IMG/VR virus record: IMGVR_UViG_3300021425_000035
Location: 1 to 62,437 of that record
Length of the DNA stretch: 62,437 bases
Strand: one strand, 5' to 3'
DNA from: a virus
Shown here: piece by piece, positions 28,781-38,888 of the stretch
Layout of the letters: each line of letters starts with the position of its first letter
Position numbering within the stretch: the first letter of the stretch is position 1
Position numbers and translations under genes: made by a program
Notes under the pieces: model-generated
Database searches by the model: none
Told to the model about the DNA's origin: nothing
The model's input: the letters and a program-made list of their open reading frames with translations, nothing else

Positions 28781-30550
28781 TTAAGAGGAAATACTAATAA
28801 ATGATACCGTTTGAGAAGGAGATAATTTTACTCTAACAAAAATATCATTAGTTAAAGAATTTGAACTATTTTCCGACCCAAAAGTGCAGTATATAACTGT
28901 ATTATTTAGGGATGTATTCAAGATAAGTTTGTTTTCTAAAGCACATCCATTAATAGGAACTCCATAACCAGAATAAAGTTCGGTTGGAGTAATCCATCCA
29001 TTAGTGGTAGTATTATTTTGTAATAAATTACTAATATTAGAAGTAATCCATAATCCACTAATTCCTGTGCTAGAATTAATTTTTATTGGAAAATTTGATA
29101 ATGATTGTCTATTAAATTTAAATGTAAAATATTGACTTCCTGTTCTACCAGAACTTAAATTTGGTCCAGCTGGGATATAATTTAAAGAATAATTTGTTTG
29201 ATCATGTTTTAATAATCCACCAACAACAGTAGCTTCATATGTAGAAATAGTAAATGGAGTATTAAAATTTATTGTTGTAGTGTCCCAAATATTAGATGGA
29301 GTATCTAAATTCGATTTTGATGATACTCTAAGTCCATTACTAGATCCAATACCAACTTCTCCTGATATTATAATATTTTGCTCATCAACTTTTGTAGTTG
29401 AAGCTGTTCCACCTTTTATTAATATAGTTTTATTATAAGATGGTGTATTTGAAGTTACACTATAACTATTATTTAATATAAATTGTGGAAAAGTACTACT
29501 AGCTAAATGAGTATCTCTCAATGGAATAGTAACAGTATGATTTATTGTAGATGAACTTAAATAGTTTGCTGGTAAAGGTGTAACAATTCCGACATCTGTA
29601 TAGGTAATATTTGAGGAGAAATTAAAAGCAGTTGAAGATCCAACAGAAATAAATTCATTTGATGCTGGAAATGTATTTCCAGATAATTTACCCATTGTCA
29701 ATTGTACTTGGAAAGAATTTGATTGTGAGAAATGGGCAATACCGCTACTATAATTATAATTTGTAGTTACTGGTTCAATGATTGATGAAGTTAATGTTGG
29801 TGATCCTGGTGATGCTGTATCATATAACCATGTTAAAATTTGTGTAGATGTTCCAGATTGATCAAATTTTAATGTGTTCCATCCAGATAAAGAAGTTCCA
29901 AAAGCAGACAAATCATAAGAAGTCCATATATTAGCTGGTATATCAACAATTAAATTATAGTCTTGATTATTAGAAATAATTAAATCATCATAGATTCCAG
30001 AATTATCCGCTAAAGATAATGTTACTGATCCAGAAACAGAACCATTTTTTACTACTGAAATAATTCCTTCTTCTCCTGGTCCAACTGATACCAAAGGTTC
30101 CGTGGCATAAGACGAAGATCTAATTACTTTTATTGTACTTCCAGCTCCAGGTAAAGATAAATTGCCATTATTTGACACAGTTACGCCAGAACAATATCTG
30201 TATAAAGAATATGAATTTAAATCAATCGATAAATTTGAAATAGATGGGGGTTTTTCTGGTAAAAGTTTGCCCAGCAAAGTATTTATTTTATCCGTAGCAT
30301 CAGCAACAGTAGTAGTACTTTGTAAATAAACTGCATAGGTATCATTAGTATACGATCCATCTGTTGGCGTACCCAAAACTCCAGCGTCAACATTAGATAC
30401 TGCAGTATTTAAATTATTTACTGCATCTACTAAATTCGTATTACCACCTACCGACAAAGAAGCTAAATCACCTACATTTTGTGACAATAAATTTATCTTT
30501 TGCCTTTGAATTTCAAAAGTATCTGTTTTAGCTACGTTAATTTTTGGCAT
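28781..30550 (-). CDS. Virion structural protein, beta-rich (589 aa)
   Basis: Starts MPKINVAKTDTFEIQRQKINLLSQNVGDL, a short helical head with VDAVNNLNTAVSNVDAG and TTTVADATDKINTLLGKLLP. After about residue 105 it is a Ser/Asn/Thr-rich all-beta protein with many short strands and no catalytic motif. The frame overlaps the 64-aa upstream gene by 14 bp, so translation is likely coupled. Probable baseplate or fibre component by context between the DUF4815 protein and the 2297-aa protein; no confident family. Confidence 0.65.
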   Translation of the reverse strand: MPKINVAKTDTFEIQRQKINLLSQNVGDLASLSVGGNTNLVDAVNNLNTAVSNVDAGVLGTPTDGSYTNDTYAVYLQSTTTVADATDKINTLLGKLLPEKPPSISNLSIDLNSYSLYRYCSGVTVSNNGNLSLPGAGSTIKVIRSSSYATEPLVSVGPGEEGIISVVKNGSVSGSVTLSLADNSGIYDDLIISNNQDYNLIVDIPANIWTSYDLSAFGTSLSGWNTLKFDQSGTSTQILTWLYDTASPGSPTLTSSIIEPVTTNYNYSSGIAHFSQSNSFQVQLTMGKLSGNTFPASNEFISVGSSTAFNFSSNITYTDVGIVTPLPANYLSSSTINHTVTIPLRDTHLASSTFPQFILNNSYSVTSNTPSYNKTILIKGGTASTTKVDEQNIIISGEVGIGSSNGLRVSSKSNLDTPSNIWDTTTINFNTPFTISTYEATVVGGLLKHDQTNYSLNYIPAGPNLSSGRTGSQYFTFKFNRQSLSNFPIKINSSTGISGLWITSNISNLLQNNTTTNGWITPTELYSGYGVPINGCALENKLILNTSLNNTVIYCTFGSENSSNSLTNDIFVRVKLSPSQTVSFISISS

Positions 30551-30731
30551 TGTTTGCGATCTCTCTAAGAAGCTGTTTTATTTCAGATAGTTCTTCCTTC
30601 AAAGTATTTATGTCATCTTTCATAATATTAAACTCAGATGTTAATCTTTTTGTGGGACGATCCTTACTTATGATCGCCCCAGTATTAACATCTCTAACTA
30701 GGTTTGGATGACCTTCAACTGGTAAGTACAT
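30537..30731 (-). CDS. Small coiled-coil structural-cluster protein (64 aa)
   Basis: 64 aa: a conserved-looking head MYLPVEGHPNLVRDVNTGAI, then a helix NIMKDDINTLKEELSEIKQL (residues 35-54). The GHPNLVRD..TGAI head followed by a coil is a familiar pattern in T4-like phages (from memory, not searched). The ATG overlaps the TAA of the 2684-aa gene (TAATG), a re-initiation signal, and the gene overlaps the next one by 14 bp. Possibly a chaperone or assembly factor for a neighbouring fibre (inference). Confidence 0.7.
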   Translation of the reverse strand: MYLPVEGHPNLVRDVNTGAIISKDRPTKRLTSEFNIMKDDINTLKEELSEIKQLLREIANNAKN

Positions 30732-33700
30732 TAGAATGAAGCCACTGCACGAAGATCTTGAATTTTCGGAGCATATGCTGGATCATCTGACTTCATTACG
30801 ATTTTAATTGCAAATGAAGTAAATTCAGGAAGATCTGCAACGCTATATCTAAATTCTTGATATGACGATTGCTTTTCTACAATAGCCGAAATTGAATTTT
30901 CTGCTGTTGCTAAATCATCATTATCTGGAGATCCATCTAGATTAAAATACTTCCAGTTGATATCTTCAAAATTAGATTGTAAAGATGCTTCTTTAATTCG
31001 ATAAAGAACTTTTACATTTTCTCTATCTTTAACATTAGCAGTAATTCTGACATCAATAGTTGTACCAGGACTATTGATAGCAACTTCTTTTGATACATAT
31101 TTTGCTAATGACGAAGTATTTTTTGCACTAGTTTCTGGAGTAAAATCTACACCAGTAGTAAATTCCATTGAAGAAACTTCAACATATCTACCATCACCAG
31201 TTTTAACGATGTCTCCTACTCTAAAGATATCTTGCGATTGATTTGTTGATTGTCTTACAAAAACACTTCCCTTAGTAATTGGGCTAGTGTAATTATTAGA
31301 AATAGGTAAATAACTATTCTCAACAATTAATTCTTTATCTTTAGAATCCCATGAAATAATCTTTCCATTGATAGTATTAGCATAATCAGTATTTACATTT
31401 TCTGGGTAATGCGCAATAAGATCTGCATTTTCTGAGAAGTTAAACAACTGCTCAGCTACGCTAGAAACACTTAGATTTGCACTTGTTATGCGAACTCCTG
31501 ATGAAGTACTGGCAATTAATTGCTCATTGGATTTAAATACAACAGAAGTGTTTAAAATTACCAACGCAACATTATCTGCATAATTTAATATGGTGCCAGT
31601 TGCTTTACTTGTTTCGCCAGTTAAAATTGTTCCTGGTACTAATTGATTAGAAGAGCCAACAATAACTAAACCTATATTATATAAAGAAGAGAATTTTAAT
31701 TTTTGATACCTCTTTCCAAATCTATCTTCATAACCAGTAGAGTTTTCTACTCTATTAGTTGACATTTTAACAGAACATGTATTTAAATCAATTACAGGAG
31801 ATAAGTAAGAAATAGAAGATGATAAATTAACTTTGTACTCTAATGATTTATCAATTGAATTTACTGTCTCATTAATTCTTGATGCCACAATTTTTTGATT
31901 AGAGAAAAAGTGTTCTTGATTTAAGAAAGTTTTTTCGTAATCTGTTTGCGTATATGAGGGGAAATTAATTGATGTAGAATCTACTGGTGTAATGTTAGTA
32001 GTTTTTACAAAACTATCAATTGTAGTTCCTTCTAACTGCAAATAAGAAATTTGAGCATAAAGTTTCTCGTATTTTCTATTATAAGAAGCAAGAACTTTTT
32101 TGCCTCCACCAACAACACTAGATCCAGCTCTATTTGGAGAAATTATATTGTAAGAATCAATTCCAGAATTTGTAACTTCAAACAGTAAAGCATTTAAAGA
32201 TGCGGAAGAAATTCCACCAACAGTTTCTGCATTTCTGAAGAATACGTAAGATTTGCCAGTTCCCTCAAAACCATGATCTCTGTGATTTACCTTAACAATA
32301 GAATTATTATTTTTAAATAGATTTGATGTAGCATTTGTTCCAGATCTTACACTAGTTTCAAATGGATTTGAATCTAATAACTCATAACCTAAATCTTTAT
32401 TAGTTAATAAAAGTTCTGCTGGTCTTGTAATATCAAACTCGGCTCTATAAAGAGTAAATTTAATATCCTCAAATAAATCTTCTGTCCAGTTATCTGTGTT
32501 CTGTGATTTGTAAACAGAACCAAGCAGAGGTTGTGAATTTACAGTAGTGCTGGTAGAAATTTCAGTTTCTCCTAATCTTGATGCCCAGATCTCATAATTG
32601 ATCGAATCTGTTTCGACAGTTAATGCATACTCAGAATCATTCTGTAAATATACTGGATGCTTGAAATTAAATCTTGTTGGAACAATTGATTTAGTATCAC
32701 TAAATTCATCTGTAGCAATACCCATTCGTACCGCTGGGGTATCGATCTCAATTACAGATTGAATTACAGCTTCTCCTGCACCACTACCAATACCTTTGAT
32801 AACTACTGAAGGAGCTTCTGTATAACCACGACCACTTAGTGAAATCTCTGCATTGTAAATTTTGAAATCAGAAACACTAACTGTACCAGTTGCCGTACTT
32901 CCACCTGGGAGTTGAGGACTTTCGATTACAATAGTAGCACTTTCGTAATTATCTCCCACATTAGTAACTTTGAGATCAACAACCTTGCCAGAATCTTTGG
33001 CAATTGTTAAAACTGCATTTTTATTGCGTGTGTTGTTGAACTCTGTAACAGAAGGAATCTCTAAAGGTTCATTCTGCAGGAATGAACCTCCATTATTGTT
33101 GCTTAGAACCAATGTATAAACTTGTTCCTTGTTCAATTGGAATTGAACTGAATTTTCATCCCCAACTAAAATATTATTTTTATCGTATACTTTTAAAATA
33201 GGACCAGTGGCATTTGAATTTTTACCTTTAATAAACTCATTTTTTCTGATAGAAATAGTATCAGAATCTCCAGTTAAATAAACTCTCAAATATGTCTCTG
33301 GATACATTACAGATTCTGAACCAGGAATAACATATTTTCCAGGCTTTCCCGTATCAATATTAGTTAGATATACTCTAATAGGTACGGAAGAATCTTTCTT
33401 ATTGAAGAATAAATCAACTCCAGTTGTAAACATACCACCAGCAAAATTCTCAATCTTGAATGTTTGCGCCAACGGATTTGGTTTTGATTCTTGATCTGTA
33501 TTGCTGTTTACAAGTTGTACTCCTTCGTTTGCTTTAAAGTACGCAACAGAAGTTGAAATTATTGATGGAGGATTTTCTGGGGTAATACCAGAAGAATAAA
33601 ATTTAATTTCTGCGTAAGTATCTGAATTTAGTTTTTCTGAATACTCTGGAGTAGATGCAAATGTAATTGTCTTTTCTCCAGATGTAAATCTAATTTCTTC

Positions 33701-36700
33701 TGAACCTTCATCATACGAAACTGTATTTACATCCCCAGTCCACTTTGAGTTTTCAATTGGGGGATAACCTGCTGGAAATAAAATTACTCCACTTAGGTTG
33801 CCATTTGAATCTGTTACTAATGGAGAATTAAAAGTAGATAAAGAGTTGCCTGCAACGCCAGTAAAGATAGTATCGGGAACAGCCCATCTGTTGATATTTC
33901 TACCATCAACGTAAACATTAATATTAGTATTTGCTTTTAATCTTTGTACTTTAAACTTAATAGGGATAGATCTAGCAAAGAATTGTAGTGAAGATGCAAT
34001 ACTATTATTATTTACAGTTTTTGAGTTTATTCCTTTGCCAATTTCATTATTTTGAGGATTGACATTGGAAGAACTTGCAATAGATGCTTGTTGGACTGAT
34101 GCGCTAATACTCTCACTTGCTACTGAGGCAAATGAATTGATATTTAAAAACGAAGCATTTGTACCCACCCAATTAACTATGAACGAATTGCAAATACTTG
34201 AAAGAGATTCTTTTACTTCATCTTTTGCTTGGAAAATAGTAAAATGGCTTGTATTATTATTTACCGCTAATGGAGCCACAGTGATGTCGTACCACTGATC
34301 AATTATTGGAGTAATATTACAATCGCCAACATATTGAACTACTACAAATGGATTTGGATTAATAGTTTTAGTAGCATATTCATTACCCAATACTTTAATA
34401 GAGTTGAAAGGTAAGGTAACAATATTATCTGATTTTTTATATCCAGCAATAGCACGTTGATCATCTCTAGTATTAATCTCTACTAGATTGAAACTATTTT
34501 CTCTTGTTTGTGGTCTTAGAACTGATTGCTGAGTGTCAATTGAGCATCTATAATCAGGTGATTTAAGATTGCCAATTCCATGAGATTCGAAGTTATCTAC
34601 AATAAAACCACTTTTAAATCTGTCTAAACCAATTTCATCCTTAATTTGCATATTAAGAGCTTGCTGCTCAAGAATGCTGAGAGTTGTATAATACTCTAAA
34701 CGCTCAATACGCTTTTCAAGTTTTCCAATATCCCTCATTGTATATCTACGATTATCAACAGGGATAATTCTTATATCTTTACTATCTACAGTAAATGAAG
34801 GAATGTGAATGTAACAAATTGCAATAGCATCATCAACATTATCTGGTTTAGAAGGATTCATTGAAGAATTACCTTGCTTAACAATAAACTCTCCTTTTTT
34901 ATTTAAGAAAATGCCATCAATGCGATCAAGATATTGGGTTTCACTAAATGATACTGTATACTCTAAATTAATATCGGATGCTGGAGTTGCTGATATAACA
35001 CCACCATCATCAATGAAGTTTACATAACTCTTTCCTTCTGGGTTTGTAAAAATAGAGACATCTTGGAAACCAGTAATTGTAGTATTAGAATCTACTTTTG
35101 GTCTAAAATCAATAACATCTTTTAATGAAACAATTCCGTGAAGAGCTGAGTTAAATGATGGGATCTCTCCAGCTGGCACTCCTGCCTCATGTAAATACGA
35201 ATCTACCGTACAGAAATCTCCTTGAGAATGCTCAAAGTAATCAAATGCAACTACAAGTTGACCAACTGGAGCATCAAATCCTGGTTTTAAAACAATTCTG
35301 GAAACATCATACAACGTATCTCTTTGACCATCATCAAAAGTAAATTTATATGTAATGTCAGTACCACTAATTAATTGACCACTAGCGTCAACATTTGGAG
35401 GAGTAGTAGAAGTACCTTCATATACATATCTCAGTTTATATGCATCGGAATAAGAATAAACCTGAATTGTCTCCTCGTCGTAATCATTACCTCTCAATGG
35501 AATTACTCTATCTCCACTGGAAGAAACAACAATTCTCTTGTTCTTAATTGCAGTTTTTAATCTAGGCTTTCCTTTATCAATTTCTACAGTAGCAGTTAGT
35601 TTCAATTTTGGATAGTTAATTAAACCAGTTCCAAAATAACTATCTGGTAAATTAATTACTGCAGATCCAGTAGTAATCCCAGTAGAATCTGATGTTGGGT
35701 TGTTTAAAGTAACAAACTCGGGGGCAACATAAATTATGTCACCAGATTCAACAAGAGTAGAATCACCGCTATCTAAAACAGTTAGAACGAAAGAATTCTC
35801 CGAATAAGTAACGAATCTTTGGAAACCAGTTCCTAGTTGTGCAGTAAATGTTAAAGTTCCTCCACTTGAAGATAAATCTGTTGTGAAATCTTTACGGATA
35901 TAATATTTAATTTTTGTATCTGATGTATCTTTAACTAATGATGCTATTTGCTTACTTCCCGTTGGATAAATTAATGACGAAGTAACATTTTGAATATTTG
36001 GTCTAATTCTAACAACACTAGTGTTTACAATATCTTGAGGTAGTGAGTAATCTAAATAAATTCTGGATTTGTATACACCTTGTGCATCTGATGTATACTG
36101 CACGATATTTTTTACAACCTGATTAGTTACATCAGTAAATTGTACAATATCTCCTTGAATTAAATCTTTTGCTAAATTTGCTCCAAATCCATTACACTCA
36201 ATAAAACGATCGCCTTGCTTACCTGAAAAAGTGAAATTTGTTATTTGCTTATAAGCAGAGTATTCTGCTTTGTTAAAATCAATATCTGCAGTAAATTTGT
36301 AATTATTGTAGTTGGAATGTAGTGATTTTACATTTTGTGGGGTGTATGTTAATACAGAATTTTTAAATAGTACTGGTACAATAACTGCATAATTTGATGA
36401 AGAGTCAGGCTGCGGAGATGCAGTTACAACTGGAGGTGCGGCGTATTCTTTTTTTAGAGCATTTCTATCTTTAATATTAATTTTATAGATAGATCCTCCA
36501 ATTAATTCTGGAGTAACTTTACTAGAATTTATTGCATCGCCATCAATAATTAATTCAGAATCTGTAGTATAACCATTGCCACGGTTCGTTACGATAAAGT
36601 GAGAAATAGTATTGTCCCTAGCAATTTTTAAACTATTTCCATCTTCATCTGAAATAGTTTCCCCCGAGATAAATTCCCCAGAAAGTACACTAACAAATAG

Positions 36701-38785
36701 TATGTTGCCGCTGCTATAATTTTCTGTAGTGTCTGATTCGATTACACCATATGCATTACTTGTTTTGCCGACAACATACTTGCCAACACCAAATCCGATT
36801 GATGAGGATTCTTCTAAAGTAATTTTAGTGAAGAAAATGGGATTAAAATACGAGAAATTAAATATTCCACTATATGGTCTATTGTTAATACCACTTCTTC
36901 CTCTTGATACAACAATATCAGTATCTTGATTAAATCCCAGTGCTCTGTCAGAAAGAGTAAAATTCTTTGGTTTTGTGATTCCAATTACTGGGGTAATTGT
37001 AGTATTGTAATCAACAATTGTTCCGTAATAACCAGATGAACCAGCTAAAGCATCAGCTTCTGTTTCAAAAAGTAATCGTATTTTGCCTGCACCACCATCA
37101 TCATATTCTAAGAAATAAGTATCTAAAATAGATTTATCTCCTTTGATCGTAAACTCTACAAAGAATTGTCCAGATGATGTCGAAACATCATTTCTCTTGC
37201 ATATAGAACTTGATATCACATCCACATAATCTACTGAAGATGGTTCTCCACCACTTCTGGTTTTGATATACCATAATTTATCAGGATACTCATTTCTAGA
37301 ATTTGGTAAAACATTTGCTACCTGAACATAAATTGTTTTTAGACCATCAGCTAAAGTAAATGATTGTGCTCTTCTTGATTTTGTTAATTTAAAATAAGAA
37401 TCATCTTCTTGGCCATTTAATCCAATCGAACCATCATTAAATACACAATTTAAATAAACATCAGGATAAGCAGTTAAATCTCCTGCAACATTATTAAGAG
37501 GAACACTACCGTAAACATTGGAAATTTTAAAACTAGAAGAACCTTTGGATTTAATAGTTACATTATCTCTTGTTAAGGTATCTCTTGCCTTATCGATTTC
37601 TAGATACTTGGTTTCTTTATTTACAATTTCAAAACCACGAATATATGCTTTTCCTGGTCCAATATTAGCAACCATTTTTCTGGATGCTTCTACTTCACTA
37701 ATTCCATTTACTAAACCAGATTCCGCTAATTTGTACAACCCATTGTTATTATTGTTTTGATAATACTCTCTAATATCAATTGAAAAATCTTTTACTACAT
37801 AGTCTCCCGACTCATCAAAAGTTCTTCTAGCTAAAGTCTCTTCAAGTAAAGTATAATCGGCAGGCTTTACCTGTTTTTCCACAATACCATTCTTAATTTG
37901 AATCAACTGAATGAAATTTTTGTCAGTTAACTCATTATAGGTATATTTTTTTAGATCGAGAGAAATTTTTAATCTATGTGCTCCAGGAGCACTAAAGTTA
38001 GAAAATCCTCTAGCATTATCATATAAAGAAGCATCTTCTTCTGGGGTTACAATGTCCTCGATAATATTAAATCCAACCTTTGCGGATGGCTTATCATAAT
38101 ACTTATCTATGATTAAAAGTTGCTGCTCATTCCTTACAAAATAACCATTAACATAATAAATACCCTCTTCAACCTTTAGTGCAGTGGCGAATCCCATTGC
38201 TGGGCTTGTTAATGATGTAGTTTCTTCTGTATCTGGATTAAACGCAGAAATAGTTGTAGGCATTACACTTCCATCAGTGCCAACAACTAATAAAGGAGTA
38301 TTTACTCCGCCAACTACTTCTAAAGTTTCTCCTTGTCTGAATGTAGATTCATTTCCAGCATCGCCACTATTTACATAGTTAACAAAAATTGTATCCGCTT
38401 CTTCTGTAGTAGCATATTCGGTTTCTACGACAACTCCAGTTACTCCAGAATTAATACCACGAAGAGTAGATCCAACTAAATTTTTGATATCATATTTTTT
38501 GAATACAATTGATCCATTTTCATTTACAGCAACTTCAGAAACTGAAGATAGTTTGACATAATTTAATTTCGTATTCAGACCAATCTCACCAGGAATTACA
38601 AGCTGTCCCTGTTTAAATTGAAACTTAGCATAGTTCTCAATTTGATTTTGCAGGATTGATTGTAGAGAAGTTAATTCTCTGGTTTGTATAGAATACCCAG
38701 GTCTGAAGAGAACTTTATAAAAATTCTTTTGCGGATCAAAGTCGTCAAAATATGGTGATACGTTAAGATTTGTCTTCTGTGGCAT
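30731..38785 (-). CDS. DUF4815-type baseplate/tail structural protein (2684 aa)
   Basis: The N-terminus (NVSPYFDDFDPQKNFYKVLF then RPGYSIQTRELTSLQSILQN) is characteristic of the DUF4815 phage tail/baseplate family. A second family-like block is RRYTMRDIGKLEKRIERLEY near residues 1345-1365, just before IDTQQSVLRPQTRE. The rest is beta-rich, with GDNYESATIVIESP/GRGYTEAPSVVIKG repeats (about residues 1935-2010). The C-terminus FAIKIVMKSDDPAYAPKIQD resembles a receptor or baseplate docking domain. A GATAAATA late box lies 41 nt upstream of the ATG, after a terminator. At 2684 aa it is very long for a DUF4815 protein. Confidence 0.8.
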   Translation of the reverse strand: MPQKTNLNVSPYFDDFDPQKNFYKVLFRPGYSIQTRELTSLQSILQNQIENYAKFQFKQGQLVIPGEIGLNTKLNYVKLSSVSEVAVNENGSIVFKKYDIKNLVGSTLRGINSGVTGVVVETEYATTEEADTIFVNYVNSGDAGNESTFRQGETLEVVGGVNTPLLVVGTDGSVMPTTISAFNPDTEETTSLTSPAMGFATALKVEEGIYYVNGYFVRNEQQLLIIDKYYDKPSAKVGFNIIEDIVTPEEDASLYDNARGFSNFSAPGAHRLKISLDLKKYTYNELTDKNFIQLIQIKNGIVEKQVKPADYTLLEETLARRTFDESGDYVVKDFSIDIREYYQNNNNNGLYKLAESGLVNGISEVEASRKMVANIGPGKAYIRGFEIVNKETKYLEIDKARDTLTRDNVTIKSKGSSSFKISNVYGSVPLNNVAGDLTAYPDVYLNCVFNDGSIGLNGQEDDSYFKLTKSRRAQSFTLADGLKTIYVQVANVLPNSRNEYPDKLWYIKTRSGGEPSSVDYVDVISSSICKRNDVSTSSGQFFVEFTIKGDKSILDTYFLEYDDGGAGKIRLLFETEADALAGSSGYYGTIVDYNTTITPVIGITKPKNFTLSDRALGFNQDTDIVVSRGRSGINNRPYSGIFNFSYFNPIFFTKITLEESSSIGFGVGKYVVGKTSNAYGVIESDTTENYSSGNILFVSVLSGEFISGETISDEDGNSLKIARDNTISHFIVTNRGNGYTTDSELIIDGDAINSSKVTPELIGGSIYKINIKDRNALKKEYAAPPVVTASPQPDSSSNYAVIVPVLFKNSVLTYTPQNVKSLHSNYNNYKFTADIDFNKAEYSAYKQITNFTFSGKQGDRFIECNGFGANLAKDLIQGDIVQFTDVTNQVVKNIVQYTSDAQGVYKSRIYLDYSLPQDIVNTSVVRIRPNIQNVTSSLIYPTGSKQIASLVKDTSDTKIKYYIRKDFTTDLSSSGGTLTFTAQLGTGFQRFVTYSENSFVLTVLDSGDSTLVESGDIIYVAPEFVTLNNPTSDSTGITTGSAVINLPDSYFGTGLINYPKLKLTATVEIDKGKPRLKTAIKNKRIVVSSSGDRVIPLRGNDYDEETIQVYSYSDAYKLRYVYEGTSTTPPNVDASGQLISGTDITYKFTFDDGQRDTLYDVSRIVLKPGFDAPVGQLVVAFDYFEHSQGDFCTVDSYLHEAGVPAGEIPSFNSALHGIVSLKDVIDFRPKVDSNTTITGFQDVSIFTNPEGKSYVNFIDDGGVISATPASDINLEYTVSFSETQYLDRIDGIFLNKKGEFIVKQGNSSMNPSKPDNVDDAIAICYIHIPSFTVDSKDIRIIPVDNRRYTMRDIGKLEKRIERLEYYTTLSILEQQALNMQIKDEIGLDRFKSGFIVDNFESHGIGNLKSPDYRCSIDTQQSVLRPQTRENSFNLVEINTRDDQRAIAGYKKSDNIVTLPFNSIKVLGNEYATKTINPNPFVVVQYVGDCNITPIIDQWYDITVAPLAVNNNTSHFTIFQAKDEVKESLSSICNSFIVNWVGTNASFLNINSFASVASESISASVQQASIASSSNVNPQNNEIGKGINSKTVNNNSIASSLQFFARSIPIKFKVQRLKANTNINVYVDGRNINRWAVPDTIFTGVAGNSLSTFNSPLVTDSNGNLSGVILFPAGYPPIENSKWTGDVNTVSYDEGSEEIRFTSGEKTITFASTPEYSEKLNSDTYAEIKFYSSGITPENPPSIISTSVAYFKANEGVQLVNSNTDQESKPNPLAQTFKIENFAGGMFTTGVDLFFNKKDSSVPIRVYLTNIDTGKPGKYVIPGSESVMYPETYLRVYLTGDSDTISIRKNEFIKGKNSNATGPILKVYDKNNILVGDENSVQFQLNKEQVYTLVLSNNNGGSFLQNEPLEIPSVTEFNNTRNKNAVLTIAKDSGKVVDLKVTNVGDNYESATIVIESPQLPGGSTATGTVSVSDFKIYNAEISLSGRGYTEAPSVVIKGIGSGAGEAVIQSVIEIDTPAVRMGIATDEFSDTKSIVPTRFNFKHPVYLQNDSEYALTVETDSINYEIWASRLGETEISTSTTVNSQPLLGSVYKSQNTDNWTEDLFEDIKFTLYRAEFDITRPAELLLTNKDLGYELLDSNPFETSVRSGTNATSNLFKNNNSIVKVNHRDHGFEGTGKSYVFFRNAETVGGISSASLNALLFEVTNSGIDSYNIISPNRAGSSVVGGGKKVLASYNRKYEKLYAQISYLQLEGTTIDSFVKTTNITPVDSTSINFPSYTQTDYEKTFLNQEHFFSNQKIVASRINETVNSIDKSLEYKVNLSSSISYLSPVIDLNTCSVKMSTNRVENSTGYEDRFGKRYQKLKFSSLYNIGLVIVGSSNQLVPGTILTGETSKATGTILNYADNVALVILNTSVVFKSNEQLIASTSSGVRITSANLSVSSVAEQLFNFSENADLIAHYPENVNTDYANTINGKIISWDSKDKELIVENSYLPISNNYTSPITKGSVFVRQSTNQSQDIFRVGDIVKTGDGRYVEVSSMEFTTGVDFTPETSAKNTSSLAKYVSKEVAINSPGTTIDVRITANVKDRENVKVLYRIKEASLQSNFEDINWKYFNLDGSPDNDDLATAENSISAIVEKQSSYQEFRYSVADLPEFTSFAIKIVMKSDDPAYAPKIQDLRAVASF

Positions 38786-38825
38786 CGTAAATGAATCTCT
38801 CTACTTGGAACCTATTTCCCTATCT

Positions 38826-38833
38826 TATTTATC
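38826..38833 (-). promoter_or_regulatory. T4-type late promoter box GATAAATA
   Basis: GATAAATA 41 nt before the 2684-aa DUF4815 gene and just after the gp8-like terminator. Confidence 0.65.
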
Positions 38834-38848
38834 AGTAAAGATAAAAAA

Positions 38849-38872
38849 AAATCTCCCCGTAAGGAGAGATTT
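38849..38872 (-). terminator. Terminator after gp8-like gene
   Basis: AAATCTC...GAGATTT stem followed on the minus strand by a run of about nine T. Lies 17 bp after the gp8-like stop. Confidence 0.75.
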
Positions 38873-38888
38873 GATAAGTAATTTTAAA